NCBI GenBank assembly: GCA_022393335.1
Contig: JAJEKB010017724.1
Coordinates: 20,609-84,608 of the forward strand
Reading direction: 5' to 3'
Length of the DNA stretch: 64,000 bases
Origin: Macrotrachela quadricornifera
Taxonomy: Eukaryota > Rotifera > Eurotatoria > Philodinida > Philodinidae
Positions 36,280 through 48,397 of the stretch are shown here, piece by piece. The translations under genes were made by a program, and so were the position numbers. Every line of letters begins with the position of its first letter. Positions within the stretch are counted from its first letter, which is position 1. The notes under the pieces are model-generated. The model was not told the origin of the DNA, did no database searches, and saw only the letters and a program-made list of their open reading frames with translations.

Positions 36280-36601
36280 TGTTTTTAGTTATATCATTTG
36301 AAAAACTTGAATAATAAATAATTCATAATATAAATATCTTGATAAATCATCTAGAAATCTTAAGATTATTTGATTTTTTACCGATCAAAAATAACAAAAT
36401 GTGATCAGATGGCGTTGTTCTTATTGATAAAGTTTTTGTTTTCAGCTAAAATCTTTATCACAATATGTCACCCTAATTGTTAAGAAAAAAAAAGTTTTTC
36501 AACAGAAAAAAATATATTATTTTATCAATTGATATACTATTCTATTTTTATTAATAAACAGTAGAAGATGTTTGCTTTTCAATATTTTAGATGAAGTGAA
36601 T

Positions 36602-39412
36602 ATGTATTTTCCAATCGATTCACTTCGAAGTTTTTTATTACCTGTCGAAGAATCTTATGATATTATATTTATTCAAGCTACACGTGATCGTCTTAAACTA
36701 GTTGTACTTACACCAACTGTTATAAGTGTATGACCTACAAAAGTAAACAATAAAAAAAAATGAAATATTTTTTTCCAACGGAAAATATGGTTCTTTTTTT
36801 TAAATATTATTTAGTCAACAACATTAGTTGGTCTTGTTCGTCGTTCAGAAAATTCAATAGCAGTACATGGTCCAAATGTTTATGCTAAATAGAGAAATGA
36901 TAGTCAAAAATTAGCTGTTTCTGTATGTTTAAATAAAATTTCAAATTTAATTAAAATGATATTTTATTTTATTTTTTGATATTTAGACGAACAAAGGTTA
37001 TATAATTTACTTTAAAGTTGTGATTGATAGACGACCTAAAGCATTATTTTTTGGTTCAAATAATGATGAAGATCCTTAGTATAGTTTATATAAATAATTT
37101 TTATTTTTTTTATTTTTTTGTATTCGATTTTATTCTATAGTGAATATCTTATACGAATTAATATAGAAGCACAATTCATCTTTCCTATGGTAGGATTAAA
37201 ACTTACTCAAGATAATGCTTTACATGTTGGTTCAAATATTAAAAGGTATATTTTTATTAGATATATATTATTGAAACAAACAAATATTTTTTTTATTTAC
37301 ATAGTTTCACAAATCTTGGGCCTGATTTATTAGTAGCAGATGATACAGGATATCTTTATCGTACGTCATGGAATGGTTCAATTCATTAAAATTTAACATT
37401 ATGTTTGAATACTCTTACTTATACAACTTCTCTGAATTCTACTCGAAGTTTATTTATTTTAATGAATATTTTAGATCATTATGCAAAACATATTGAATTT
37501 TTACCATTATTAAATGGTATTGGAATTGTATTTAGTGATGGAATATCAGGTTTAATTATATGTGACACATCTAAATAAAATTTATTTATTTTCATAGAGG
37601 TGCTATGAAATCATATGGTCTTGCTTGTTTTATGGTAGATTTAAAATAAGATAAGTTTATTAATTTATTAAATTGATTTAAAAAATAGAGTCCTGATGGG
37701 GGTACTCTATGGATTGTTTGTGAAAAATCAAGCACATCTTTACCAACAATTATGAATGATGAAGTTGAAGAATCAGGAGAGAATCATCGTCATTCAATAT
37801 TGTTAAATTTTTTAAAATCATCTGCGATTAATAATCCTCATTCGGTTTGAATATTTTTTTTTTGAAAAATTATTACTTTTAATATTATAGGATAGCATTG
37901 AATATTTATTATTACAATCAGAAGATAAAGTTTATTTATGTCGAAGTGATAATTAACAATCAACAAATGGTAATAATAATGGATTATCAATATCTGTTGA
38001 TTGGCAAGTTATTCAATTACCTCAACTTTAAATTCATAATAATTGGCTAATAAAAGTAATTTAAGTTTTTTTTTTATTATTTTTTTCTTCATTAATTGAT
38101 TTATGTTTAGTTCGCTTGTATTGATAATACAGGCCAATATTCAGCTGTTGCTGGTCAATATGGATTTGTTCATTTTTCATTACTTACACATAAATGGATA
38201 TTATTTGGAAATGCTGGCCAAGTAAATATTAATAAAAAAAATTCAATTTTTTATACAAAAAATAATTTGTTTTTGTAATTAGGAACGTGATATACGGGTT
38301 GTTGGTGGTTTATTATGGTGGCAAGAATTTATTATATGTGGTTGTACATCCACTAGTGAAAATCATTGTAGATGATTGTAATATGTGAGTTCTTGTTTAT
38401 TGGAAAATAACAAGAAGAAGAGAAAACACAATAAAGAATGACATAAAACTAAAGAACAGTGTATATGCGTGCCTACATATGAAGAAGGGTACACGTATAT
38501 ATACTTAACCTCTTGAATCCTGGTGTCTTCAGACTGAAGACAGACAGACAGAACGAAAAATATTTTCAGTTTTTTTCGTTCGGTCTTATCGTATAATATA
38601 TGTGACAGAACGCAAGAGAGTGATTTTTTATTTTTTATTTTGCGTTCTTACAGAACGCAAGAATCGTCAGGATACAAGATGTTAAGGAAAGAAGAATAAC
38701 CCCATATGTATAGAATAGAAAAGGATAAATCCATATATACGTAATAGAAGAACAAAAAGGAAAAATCCTAACATCAATATGGTATATTCCAATATATATA
38801 CCTATAAATATGTTGGAATAATGACTAGAATCGTGATGAAGTAAGATGAAGAATTATAGCAATAGATTTTCTTTAATTAAATATATATTTAGCGTATTCC
38901 GAGATATGAAGTAAGAGAGAAATAAAATAAAAAAAGATGTGTAACTAATGAGAAATAATGAGAAGGAAATATTTATTTGTTAACATGTATTGATAGCTTT
39001 TATCTTGAGTTTTAAAACTAACAATTTTGCATGTTTACTTTGTATTATTTCGGATTTTTGTATCTTTTTATTAAGAAGGAATTTTTTCAAGAATAAGAAA
39101 GAAAGCTTTTAATATAACAACTTATAACTTGATAACTGAAAAAAAAGAATTGATATATATATATATTTTTAAATTTAGATTCGTCTTTATTCACAATTAA
39201 CTAATTTGGATAATCAATTTTCTAATGTAACTCGTCTACAGTCACCAATTATTTGTTTAAATACTTATAAAGATACATTAATCGTATTTTCGTAAGAACG
39301 AAAAAATAATTTTTTCTTTTAAATATTTAATAAGAGATATTTTTATTTAGATATGACTTACATATTATGTTATATGCACTTGAACGTAAAGAAGGAAAAC
39401 CAGGCAAGTGAA
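36602..39412 (+). pseudogene. RIC1: RIC1-like gene copy, decayed and truncated
   Basis: RIC1 pairs with RGP1 as the exchange factor for Rab6 at the Golgi. The start MYF at 36602 matches the family's N terminus. Exons 36602-36742, 36815-36922, 36987-37078, 37141-37245 and from 37305 join in phase through GT-AG introns of 59-72 nt. Later exons give SPDGGTLWIV, SILLNFLKS, YLLLQSEDKVYLC, and at 38110-38340 GFVHFSLLTHKWILFGNAGQ and VVGGLLWW, then RLYSQLTNLDNQFSNVT and MLYALERK near 39180-39400, in the order of known RIC1 proteins. In-frame stops occur at 36731 (TGA), 36890 (TAG), 37387, 37954 and 38029 (TAA). About 100 codons of the propeller seem lost near 37560-37600. The C-terminal two thirds of RIC1 is absent. 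Probably the dead member of a duplicated pair; a working copy should exist elsewhere. Confidence 0.8.
38505..38685. mobile_element. piggyBac-like MITE (MITE-B), 181 bp, in a RIC1 intron
   Basis: TTAA at 38505-38508 and 38682-38685. Inside, the left end is CCTCTTGAATCCTG and the right end in reverse complement is CATCTTGTATCCTG, 12 of 14 identical. A perfect 17-nt palindrome, GTCTTCAGACTGAAGAC, follows the left end at 38525-38541. It lies in the long gap (38385-39178) between two RIC1-like exons. Confidence 0.75.
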
Positions 39413-40085
39413 GAATAAAAAAATGATTAATACTTATAGAATTTCATTAAAATTTAACTAAAGATATTGTAAAATATTAACGATTAGTAGGATTTTAATT
39501 TTTTTAAACTAATCTAAAATAGTACTCTTTGAAATATTCTTTTGAAAACAACATTTCTAATTCAATAAACTTATTTCATCATTATTTTAATGAACTTAAA
39601 GTAGAGATATAAATGGATTTGTTTTATTTAGTAGAATCAAACTTACTTCTGATTTTGATATTAAATCAATTAATAATGAGAAAAATCAACGTATGCTATT
39701 TTATATAATAAAACTTTCTTAATCGATACTTCGATAAACCTATAACAAAAAAATTAATTTAATCTACAAAATCACATTTATGTGTGGTCTTGTTTTGCTG
39801 GTCAATCTATAATACAAGATTCATCGAAAAAAATATACTTTGGCTTATAAAATGATACTTACCGATCAAGTTCTCCAATCCATAGTAACCAAAGTTTAAT
39901 TAAATGAATTAATTAATTGAGACAACCGTTTATGTATCAAGATTCTTACCTATTCAATTGTTTTGAACAGTGAAGATGATTGCTCAAAGTATAAGAATAG
40001 TTGTAGAAAGACAACTATCCTTGAAGTACATTTAAATGACTGTTATGCTTTAGCTCAGTCATTTATATGCATAGTAAGGCCGCAA
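39413..40085. other. No gene recognised
   Basis: AT-rich DNA after the last RIC1-like exon; I find no match to later parts of that protein. Confidence 0.4.
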
Positions 40086-41350
40086 AAGAAAACGGTGAAT
40101 GAGTAATAGACATGTAGTTCAGCACGAATCTATGCAAGGTTTTATATAAGTTTTATCAAACCTTTGATGAAGTTCAGTGAAGCAACGATTTTTCCATTAA
40201 GTTGGTGGTATATATATACAGCGACATTCGCAAAATAAAACATTGAATGAGTAGTGGACATGTAGGTTTGGTACGAGCCTATGATAGGTTTCGTAGAACT
40301 TTGATCAAACCTATAGACGAGCTTTAAAAGTCAGTGAAAGTTTTGCAGACAATGTGCCGCATCTTTAGGTGAACCATGGTGCCATGAAGGGTTTAGTGAA
40401 AAGTGTTCGAAACCTTTAGACGAACTTCGGAACCATTAGAGATTTTCAGAAATATACGAAACCTATAGAGAATATACGAAACATCCCATAGTTCTGCAAA
40501 GAAACATAAGGAACCATTAGATGACTCATAGCGCTCTAAAGGATTTGGCAGAAAATATACCAAACATTTAAGTGAACTATGAAACTATGAAGAATATTGC
40601 AGAGAGTACAAGAAATCTTTGGACGACCTACGAAACTATTAAAGATTTCGTAGGTAATACATGTAATCTTCCGATGAATTATAAGAATATTAAAGGTTTC
40701 GCATCTAATATTCCAAACCTTCGAATCAGTCACAGAAACATCAAGGATTTTACATAAAATATACGGAATTTTTGAATGATTTCCGAAACTAGCCGAAGTT
40801 TTGAATAAAGTGTATGAAAGTTTCCGAGACTTTCCAAAGATGTCAGCAGTTTTGCATATGCTACATAAAACCTTCTGAACGATTTCGATACTATCAATGG
40901 TTTCGTATATCTTATACGAAACCATTAACAGTTTCTCCAGTTATCTAAAGGTTTAATATACATGTTGAGAAATCGTTGGCAGTTTCGTGGAGCATCTGGA
41001 GGTTCCGCATAATTTTTACGAAACTATACATATTTTCTTTGGTGCTCTAATAGTTTGGGACATATTGTACGGAACTATTAAAACACTTACGAAACTATAT
41101 ATGGTTTCGTAGAAATTATACGAAATCTTTATATGTCATACGGAACTATCAAGAATTTTGCCCAAAAGATACGACACTATCGAAAGTTTAGTACAAGATG
41201 CACGAAACTTCTACAGGGTTTTGTAGTAAAACTTCGAAACTCTCTACAATTGTCGGAACCTAAAAAGGTTCTGTATGAAAATTATGAGGCGATTTTCATG
41301 CCACGGAACTTAAAGTCGTTTCGTAAAACAGTACCAAACCTTCAAAGTTC
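40086..41350. repeat. Degenerate minisatellite, 51-bp period in its core
   Basis: Words TACGAAACC and GGTTTCGTA alternate through 1.2 kb, so the unit is partly self-complementary. In 40577-40850 successive 51-nt units can be laid end to end (for example unit starts AACTATGAAACTATG, ACCTACGAAACTATT, AATTATAAGAATATT). Because 51 is a multiple of three and stops are few, ORFs of 129 codons (minus) and 148 codons (plus) appear; both show a 17-residue period and look like repeat by-products, not proteins. Confidence 0.75.
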
Positions 41351-41869
41351 GGTAGAACTCCTGTTTTTTTTAGTGTACCCCAATGAGCTCAAGACGGGGA
41401 TGAGGGTTACGGTGGACACTCAGACGACAAAATCGACTTTCGAGGTAGTAATATGTATTGTAGCTAACGTTGGAGCTGCTGTGGTCCTCTATTTAACTGC
41501 ACCTCGAATAAGGATTGGAAGCAAGTACCTGTTAAGTTGTAGGCACCATAAAGTACATAAAACACATAAATACTACTAATAGGGCTATATAAGTAAAGTG
41601 TGCGTTTTACACTAACGATTTAGTTACATCCGTTAGTTATTATGTAGCTATACACTGTTATGTATTTACTATATATTGCAGACCATTAGGACTTTTTGAA
41701 GTTCTTTAGGCTATAATAAGATCAAAAAGTTACAATTAGTATAGTGCAAAAAAGCCACTGGCCCATAATACAGTTCGTTTGCGAGATTTTGTAGGAGTTT
41801 AAATTCAAGTCTTAATTTATCGTTTGATAGAACATGTCATGATCTATCTTCAACAGATATGGAAAGATG

Positions 41870-42413
41870 CGCCGTTGAACTCTTGTCGAGATATTTGATT
41901 TTTACGGCATTTTTTAGCATAACACCGTGATTCTCCTCAGGTTCATCTGAAAAATCAACTTTTGAACTTCAACTTGAAACTTTGTACAGAGAGAGGTCTC
42001 AATAAAATTAGTCGATACTGAAAATTTCAAATTTCTTGGTTGCTCCTATCCTTAAATATGTACACTTAATATTTTGTGCTATACGTGATGTGAAAAAGAG
42101 TACTTTTTCTTGTATTCGTATCTTGAAATAGGAGGAATCCAAATATCTGAAACTTTCAGAATAAACTAGTCTCATTAAGACCTATCTCTGTGCAAAGTTT
42201 CAAGTCGAAATTCGAAAATGAGTTTTTCTGATGTCTCTAAGAGTGGATCATGCCCGTGAGTTATTCCAATACATTATTAATACAATATCTTAATAGAAAC
42301 AGGGTATGGGGATGAAGCTTTTTAGGACCTTTATCTACATTATGAGCCCTACCTATCAGCAAAATATGAGTTCAAACGGAGGGTATCATCTGGAGAGATT
42401 CTTCTGTAAGTCG
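41870..42413. repeat. Foldback element, family A, left end eroded
   Basis: Inverted arms around a centre near 42090 share ACTTGAAACTTTGTACAGAG with CTGTGCAAAGTTTCAAGT, as in the 13.4-kb copy. The right terminus reads GGAGAGATTCTTCTGTAAG, a mutated family end. The matching left terminus is not recognisable. Confidence 0.65.
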
Positions 42414-43740
42414 TACTATAAGATTCATCCAAGATCTTATTGTCACATAACATTTACTATAATCTTATAGTTAATTCTTACCAAACAGCAAGATCTGTGA
42501 TGAATCTTATAGTACTAATTCGTAAAAGATTTCATGAACTACCACTTTTTGTACGATTTTCGTCTAATCTTACAAGATCATATTATCTCAGACGTAGGAC
42601 TTTATAAGATCTTGCTGTCTAATTTGCTGGCCTGGGCATCTCTATGTCTCTGACCCGTATACTTATACTATAAGTATATGAACCAAAGACATACATATGT
42701 AAAAACTCACGAATACGAGTGCGCTTAGGAGGCATTGCGCGTAAGTCACGACCAGTTCTAGCATAACATTGTTTAATCGATATCACCGATTTGGCTGATA
42801 TTTTTACAGTAGGTAGGTCAAAGAGAGTTAGGAAGAAAGTAAAAATTTTAGCTCAAACAGATAAGTCATTGTGGAGATACAGATGATACAAGTATAAAAG
42901 GGTAGGCTATATTTAGAGTACTTTCCAGTGCACTCTTTTTTAGTAAATTTTGATTTTCCCAAGAACGGTAAGAAATAGAAAAGAGATTTCTTACCACAGA
43001 TACTATGAGCTATGTGCTATATTTTGATGCTAATATAAGTGTTTCATTACTTGATAATTGTTGCTTGACATCATATATCAGTTCTGGACAACATGTCAGC
43101 AATGTACAAGGCAAATCAGTCGGATCGGCAGGTTAGGGTATGCTGAGAATAGTCTCATCTGAAAGAGCACATCAAACTGCATCGAATACTGTTTTCAGAA
43201 GTTTGTGGGATTGAATTTTTCTATAGAAAATTTTTCCAGTAATATTATACTGTTTTATTTAAAAATCTGCTTTTGTAAAACAGAGCTGTGCTCAGTATTT
43301 TAAACATATTATTATCATAAATTTTCATTAATGGAAAAGTAAGTATATATGCTAATAGCTCGTGAAATTCTCTACAACTCAGTATATAAACATCTTGAAA
43401 TGCACTCTTTCGCTTAGAAAAATGGCAAAAACAACAAGAGCACTCTCATTACCACTATCATTTGCATCGAATTTTTTGTTTATTTTTATTTTTTCGAAAT
43501 TATTAGAATTAGAGAAAAAGTTAATACAAGGAGAGATATATATTCTGATAGCGCGTGAAATTCTGCATCTTTTGATATATTATACCAAAGAGAAAAGGTG
43601 CGGATGATTATTTAGTAAACTTCACCAGTGGTGTACTATATAATAAAATGTTGAAAAGTCTGTTCGCACTTATAGGAAATCGATACAACTGATCAATCGC
43701 CTTTGAGCTCAGTCTCTATGCATAAGGTAGACCCCAGTGA
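42414..43740. other. No gene recognised
   Basis: 42425-42610 is rich in CTTATAAGATC-like words, again partly palindromic. The 81-codon ORF at 43362 lacks features. Confidence 0.4.
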
Positions 43741-43744
43741 GGTA

Positions 43745-44700
43745 TGAAAAACCCAGAAAAAGGCAAGTCCCCATAGGGCTTCTTCGTGCAGTTATGAGCA
43801 TTTTACTGAAACTTTACTGAATAGTACGGTATATAGTAAAAATCGAAGTATTGTATTTTGATCTAAAACTTTGCCCATAGAGTGGTCTACTAATGGGTAG
43901 AGTACTCCGAAAACTTCAGATCCGAAGAACATCTTCTTCATAACATATTAAAGACTAACAAATCAGGAAATATTTAGGAATGTGAGTGAGTATTATGAGG
44001 CTGAATATGTTAGGAAGAGAACGTTCTTCAGAGCTGAAATTTTCAGGATACTCTAGTTACAGAGAGCCTCCTCTGTACAAATTGATTATACGAGGATGAA
44101 TTTTCTTTTCCTGATAAACAGACTTATTTTATTCAACAAAAAGGTCCTCTTTTTATAGTATGTTCAAACAAATGATCATGCAACGAAAAAAAAGAAAATA
44201 CACAAAGAAATTGAGACAAAACAAAGACAAACAGGTGAGCAGCGCGTATTCATCACCTGCTTATAAGAAATTTAACAAAGACAAGAAGGAGAAAATTGGG
44301 TACATCTCCTTCTTAAAATTAGGTTATTATTAAAGAAAAAGTATGACGGCATGTATCTTCTTCCTGAGTGCATACGAAGAAAGAGGAAAAAGTCGATAAG
44401 AATAGGAGAATTTTGGTGATCTTCATAGTCGAAGAAAGAAGAAAAAAAAAGATTGACCTAGATGATCAATATCGAATGGAGAGAAGAGAAAAGGACGTAC
44501 GCACATATACGCACGCGTACATACATATATGTTCACGCACTCACTGACTGATACAGAAAGAAAGAAATTATATGAGAATTGTTAGAGTGCTCTCTAACAT
44601 CTATCCATTAGTAGACCATTCTATGGGTAAAGTTTCAGATCAACATACAATACTTCGAGTTTTTACTATATACCATACTACATGGGACCCTAGAAAACTT
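43745..44700. repeat. Foldback-type inverted pair with long spacer
   Basis: 43800-43930 and 44575-44690 are reverse complements; both contain CTACTAATGGGTAGA or its inverse and ACAATACTTCGA or its inverse. The spacer (43930-44570) is purine-rich and holds an alternating ATAC/ACGC tract at about 44495-44535. Confidence 0.6.
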
Positions 44701-44944
44701 TTTTCGCTCGGCTCTTCTGAAAGTCTCAATTTGAGTTCAAGCATGCTGTTAAAATGCTTAGACATATTTAGGATTATATGCAGGGTTTCAGGCTTCTAAG
44801 TCTTGTACTTCGCTGTAGCCCTCTATTTCTTTTATGCTAGATGTATGTAACTTGCTAGCAGATGATCTACCTTAAATACGAGAACTTTGTATTTCATTTT
44901 TTGACTCCTAAATACAGTTTACTTAAAGAGCAAAATATACCAGA

Positions 44945-45560
44945 AGATACAGCGTGAAAAGCTCTATAAATTATGTAGGACAACTAACTCTACACTTGCA
45001 TTTTCTATGTTCAAAAAAATCGACAAAGTTTTGAGCAATCAAATTTCGATGTTGTCAAAACACTTTTTTTTTGATAAAAGACGAAATCGTTTTATTCTTA
45101 TTTCATCTTTTCTTCACTGGATATCTTCCATTAAACAAAAAACATCATATACCACTAGATGCAGCCTGAAAAGCTCTACAATCTACAAAAGAAAGCCTGC
45201 TTTATAGTTGCGCATTCTGTCTTCGAAATGACCAAAATGTTAAGAGACCAATTTTTTACAGTGTGAAAAGAACATTTTTTGGTAGAAGTTGAATTTGTTT
45301 TTTCTTATTTCATCATTTTGTCACTTGAAATCTTTTACTAGAAAAAAAGAAATAGATCAGAAGATACAGTGTAAAAAGCTCTACAATCTACATAGTAAAC
45401 CTTATTTTAATTGTCTACTTTTGTTTCCAAAAAAAGTAAAATTCAGTGCGACCATATCTGCTGTCTCGAAAAAATCATTTTTTTTCTATACGAAGTGGAG
45501 TTTCTTTTTTTCTTTTGTCATATATAAAATAATCAATCTTAAGTGAATTGTAGAGCTGTT
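44945..45560. repeat. Three tandem units of about 208 bp
   Basis: Each unit starts near AGATACAGYGTGAAAAGCTC (about 44947, 45160 and 45362) and later contains TTATTTCATC. ORFs of 66 and 85 codons here are not conserved between units, so the array looks non-coding. Confidence 0.65.
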
Positions 45561-46010
45561 CAAACTGCATTTTGTGATATATTTTGTTTTTTAATACAAA
45601 GCAATAAATCATGGAAAATCGAAATGCAAAGCATAGCCATTTAATCTACTTCAATCATTAGTTAAGTTTTACACAAAAATAGTTCTTACCGAAATTTTTG
45701 CTATTATGATATTAGATGAATAATGATCAAATAGTGTAGAAATATTGAGCTTTGTTTTTACTATCAGTTTTTATAAAAAGAAAATTTTTTAAAGTACTCT
45801 ATAAGAAAGTCATATAGTTACGTAAAGACTTTTGGTATGCCCTAAATAGAAGAAACAAAACAAACATGAATAATTATTCAGTTCGACATGAAAGTCAACG
45901 GTCTATGTAATGATACAGACAAGTAAAAGAAAAACGAATGGCTGCACACACTGAAAAGACCAACAAGTGTATTCATTGACGGTGAATACACATGAAAATG
46001 TATCAATTTT
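45561..46010. repeat. Repeat related to 2690-3230, otherwise no gene
   Basis: ATGATCAAATAGT and TTTGGTATGCCCTAAATAGA recur in the same order as at 2720-3145, without MITE-A. No coding signal. Confidence 0.5.
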
Positions 46011-46490
46011 ATACCAAATGAGAGCTCGTCGAAAATGGGATTTACTGGTACTAAATAGTTAGAGTTTTGTAAACTTTCTAATGTTGAGCTTGAGGGATTG
46101 CGAGAAATTTAATATATTAAAAAATGTTTAAAAACTTACATTATCTATATGGAAGAGAAACAATAGATTTTCCCATAAAATCAGCTTTCTCTCATTATTT
46201 TTACGAGCTCACATATTTCGAAATGCACTTATTGGATTCAGTTTTCCATATTGCACCTATTGAATATATTTTGAAACGTACGAGGTCGTAAAAATAATGA
46301 AAAAAAAGCTGATTTTATAGGAAAATCTAGTGCTTTTCATCCATATAGAAAATGTGAGCTTTTTAAAGTTTTTTAATGTATAAAATTTCTCAAGTTCAAC
46401 ATTAGAAACTTTACAAAATCCTTACTATTTAGTACCAGTAAATACCATTTTTGGTGAGCTTTCATTTGGTATAAAATTTATCCTAACTTC
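46011..46490. repeat. Foldback element, family B
   Basis: Two arms of about 230 nt meet at about 46245. They share AAATGGGATTTACTGGTACT (left) and AGTACCAGTAAATACCATTT (right), plus the inverted pair ATTTTCCCATAAAATCAGCT and AGCTGATTTTATAGGAAAAT. Same family as the inner part of 1958-2790. High arm identity. Confidence 0.8.
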
Positions 46491-46570
46491 TTCCTGGAAT
46501 AATATTATTTCCTATGGACTGTCAAATTGTCTTATTACGCCATTATTAAAGCTATTTTCTATAAAAATTG

Positions 46571-46590
46571 AATCGCCACGAAAGTGTTAA
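46571..46590. mobile_element. Solo piggyBac-like right end
   Basis: In reverse complement the sequence reads TTAACACTTTCGTGGCGATT, matching the right end of the 33-kb piggyBac element. No clear left partner: a palindromic GTGTATTC/GAATACAC around TTGACGG at about 45970-45995 is the best candidate, but it has lost TTAA. Confidence 0.5.
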
Positions 46591-46840
46591 AGCACGTATA
46601 AGGCAAATGCCTAAACTCTTTAATCGAGTTTACATGCGTAAATTTCATATGGGCAGTTCTAATAAAGAAATTTCTCATTATTTTTTAGTTATTCGATTCA
46701 CTTATCCATGTTCTTCTTTGTTTAGGCATCATCATTGCTCTAACGATTCTGCCTTTTTCAGATAAAAGACTGACAGAAGAAAGATCTTTCAGCAAGAAGA
46801 TTTGTACAATAGATAATCTCTGATATAACTTTGCAACTTC

Positions 46841-48397
46841 ATGAATGAAAAATTGCTCCTATCTACAGGAAGATTCGAAGATTCTATTTTGGTTTCTCTT
46901 TTACCACTAGGCAACTATATATCCATATATGATGAATCTATTGTTAACGCTGTGAACACCATAGAATATTTTAATGTTGTGGACGAAGCTATAGATTATA
47001 TCGCTGTATATCCAAATATACGCATCTTTCTGCTCCTTGATCAGTCACTTATTGCAGCGTGTTTGCCTATTATTCATACTTTTACTCAAGTAAACTCTGT
47101 TTACATTTATGATAATTCGAATACAGTCAACAAAGAAAATCTGAAATATGATAGGATTGCTGGTGTCTATTCTGATTCGAAAAGCTTGTTGGAAAGGGTA
47201 AGCCATGATATTCGTACTCGTTCACGAAACGCATCTCCGATATGTCAACTTATCAAAGTCGCACGTGAACAATCTCTTTGCAGTATAGCCTCAATTGGAC
47301 CAGAAAATGATGTACTCTACTTTCGTCAGCTACTTAAAATCCTTCCCATGTCAAAAGAGGAATACAATTTGAGCAAAACAGAATGTTTGAACAGGTGCCG
47401 TAAAATCTATTCTGCTAATCTTGCACAACTGCGACGCATTGATGATTTCGAAGGAACGTACCAACCGTCTAATGCTGTTCGCTGGTATTGTAGAGACACT
47501 TTTATATACCGCCTCGTTAATAAAGTATTGAGAAGCGAAGATAAAGATATGATTATGGCTTTTCGCTTTTTCATTTATGATCTTCACAAGCAAATTGCCG
47601 GAATCTGGGGAGTTTATCAAAATTTACATGTGAAGCAGCATGCGTTAAAGTCTAAGATCCTTTACAGGGGTCAATGCATGTCGATGGGCGAAGTACTCAT
47701 GCTAAGGACGTTAAGTCGAAACTCTCTTATCATATTCAATTCCTTCCTATCAACTACTAAAAATGTCCGTGTGGCTGAAACGTATGCAGAAGCTGATCCA
47801 TGTCAACCTGATTTTGTTTCGGTGTTATTCGAAATTGAAATCTTAGCAGAGGATATACCTAACAGTCCCTACTTGGATATGAAACAATTTAGCGAATTTC
47901 CTGACGAACACGAGATTTTATTCACCGTTGGAACGGTCTTTATATTTCAGTCTGTCAAGCGATGTGAGAATAATTCGTGGCGGGTTTCTCTTCAGTGGAA
48001 GAAACAAGTTGTTTCAGAAGCGTTAACTGATAAACTAATAGATTTTGTACAGAAGCAATCTCCATACGAGAAATCCAGGGATTTACTGATAAAGCGTTCG
48101 TCTCGTGCACAACAGCATATCAGAAGGTTGATTGAAAACTTATCGATTGTGGATATAAGTACAGCTAGTTTTTACGTCTTTTTGGCTCAATTCTACTATT
48201 ACTATGACGAGACTAAATTAGCAACAGAATATCGTAAAAAGGCATTGCAATTTGTAGATGATGAATATGGGGGTAATCTTCTATGTGAATCAATTGAAAA
48301 TGGTCTCAATCGTTTTGAAACTTCACAGCTCGGAATTCGAAATGTAAGTATGAAGTTATTAGACAAAAGACTCTTCCCTGTGAAGCATCTCGGCTGA
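46841..48397 (+). CDS. Arginine-specific-type ADP-ribosyltransferase with TPR-like tail, 518 aa
   Basis: Mono-ADP-ribosyltransferases move ADP-ribose from NAD to protein side chains. The R-S-E triad is present in order: R276 in LYRGQCM, S301/S304 in NSFLSTTK, and E356-x-E358 in FPDEHEILF; the ExE motif predicts arginine as acceptor. Residues 1-130 form a separate alpha/beta-like region (alternating IFLLLDQS and VYIYDNS strands) seen N-terminal to such domains in rotifer proteins, role unknown. About 410-475 is helical, with SFYVFLAQFYYYY and KLATEYRKKAL resembling a TPR unit. No signal peptide or membrane helix, so cytosolic. Single exon, intact; a splice acceptor CTGCCTTTTTCAG ends 79 nt before the ATG. 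Substrate unknown. Confidence 0.88.
   Translation: MNEKLLLSTGRFEDSILVSLLPLGNYISIYDESIVNAVNTIEYFNVVDEAIDYIAVYPNIRIFLLLDQSLIAACLPIIHTFTQVNSVYIYDNSNTVNKENLKYDRIAGVYSDSKSLLERVSHDIRTRSRNASPICQLIKVAREQSLCSIASIGPENDVLYFRQLLKILPMSKEEYNLSKTECLNRCRKIYSANLAQLRRIDDFEGTYQPSNAVRWYCRDTFIYRLVNKVLRSEDKDMIMAFRFFIYDLHKQIAGIWGVYQNLHVKQHALKSKILYRGQCMSMGEVLMLRTLSRNSLIIFNSFLSTTKNVRVAETYAEADPCQPDFVSVLFEIEILAEDIPNSPYLDMKQFSEFPDEHEILFTVGTVFIFQSVKRCENNSWRVSLQWKKQVVSEALTDKLIDFVQKQSPYEKSRDLLIKRSSRAQQHIRRLIENLSIVDISTASFYVFLAQFYYYYDETKLATEYRKKALQFVDDEYGGNLLCESIENGLNRFETSQLGIRNVSMKLLDKRLFPVKHLG

Noticed and set aside
37071..37085. TAG after GATCCT as a sixth premature stop in the RIC1 copy
   Set aside because: It overlaps a GTATAG splice donor; splicing from 37078 to 37141 keeps the frame.
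20966..38031. Reassigned stop codons (TGA or TAG read as Trp, TAA as Gln)
   Set aside because: Intact genes here use TGG and CAA normally and end in TGA, TAA or TAG, so the stops mark decay.
40536..41579. ORFs of 129 (minus) and 148 (plus) codons
   Set aside because: They lie in the 51-bp minisatellite, show its period and have no family features.
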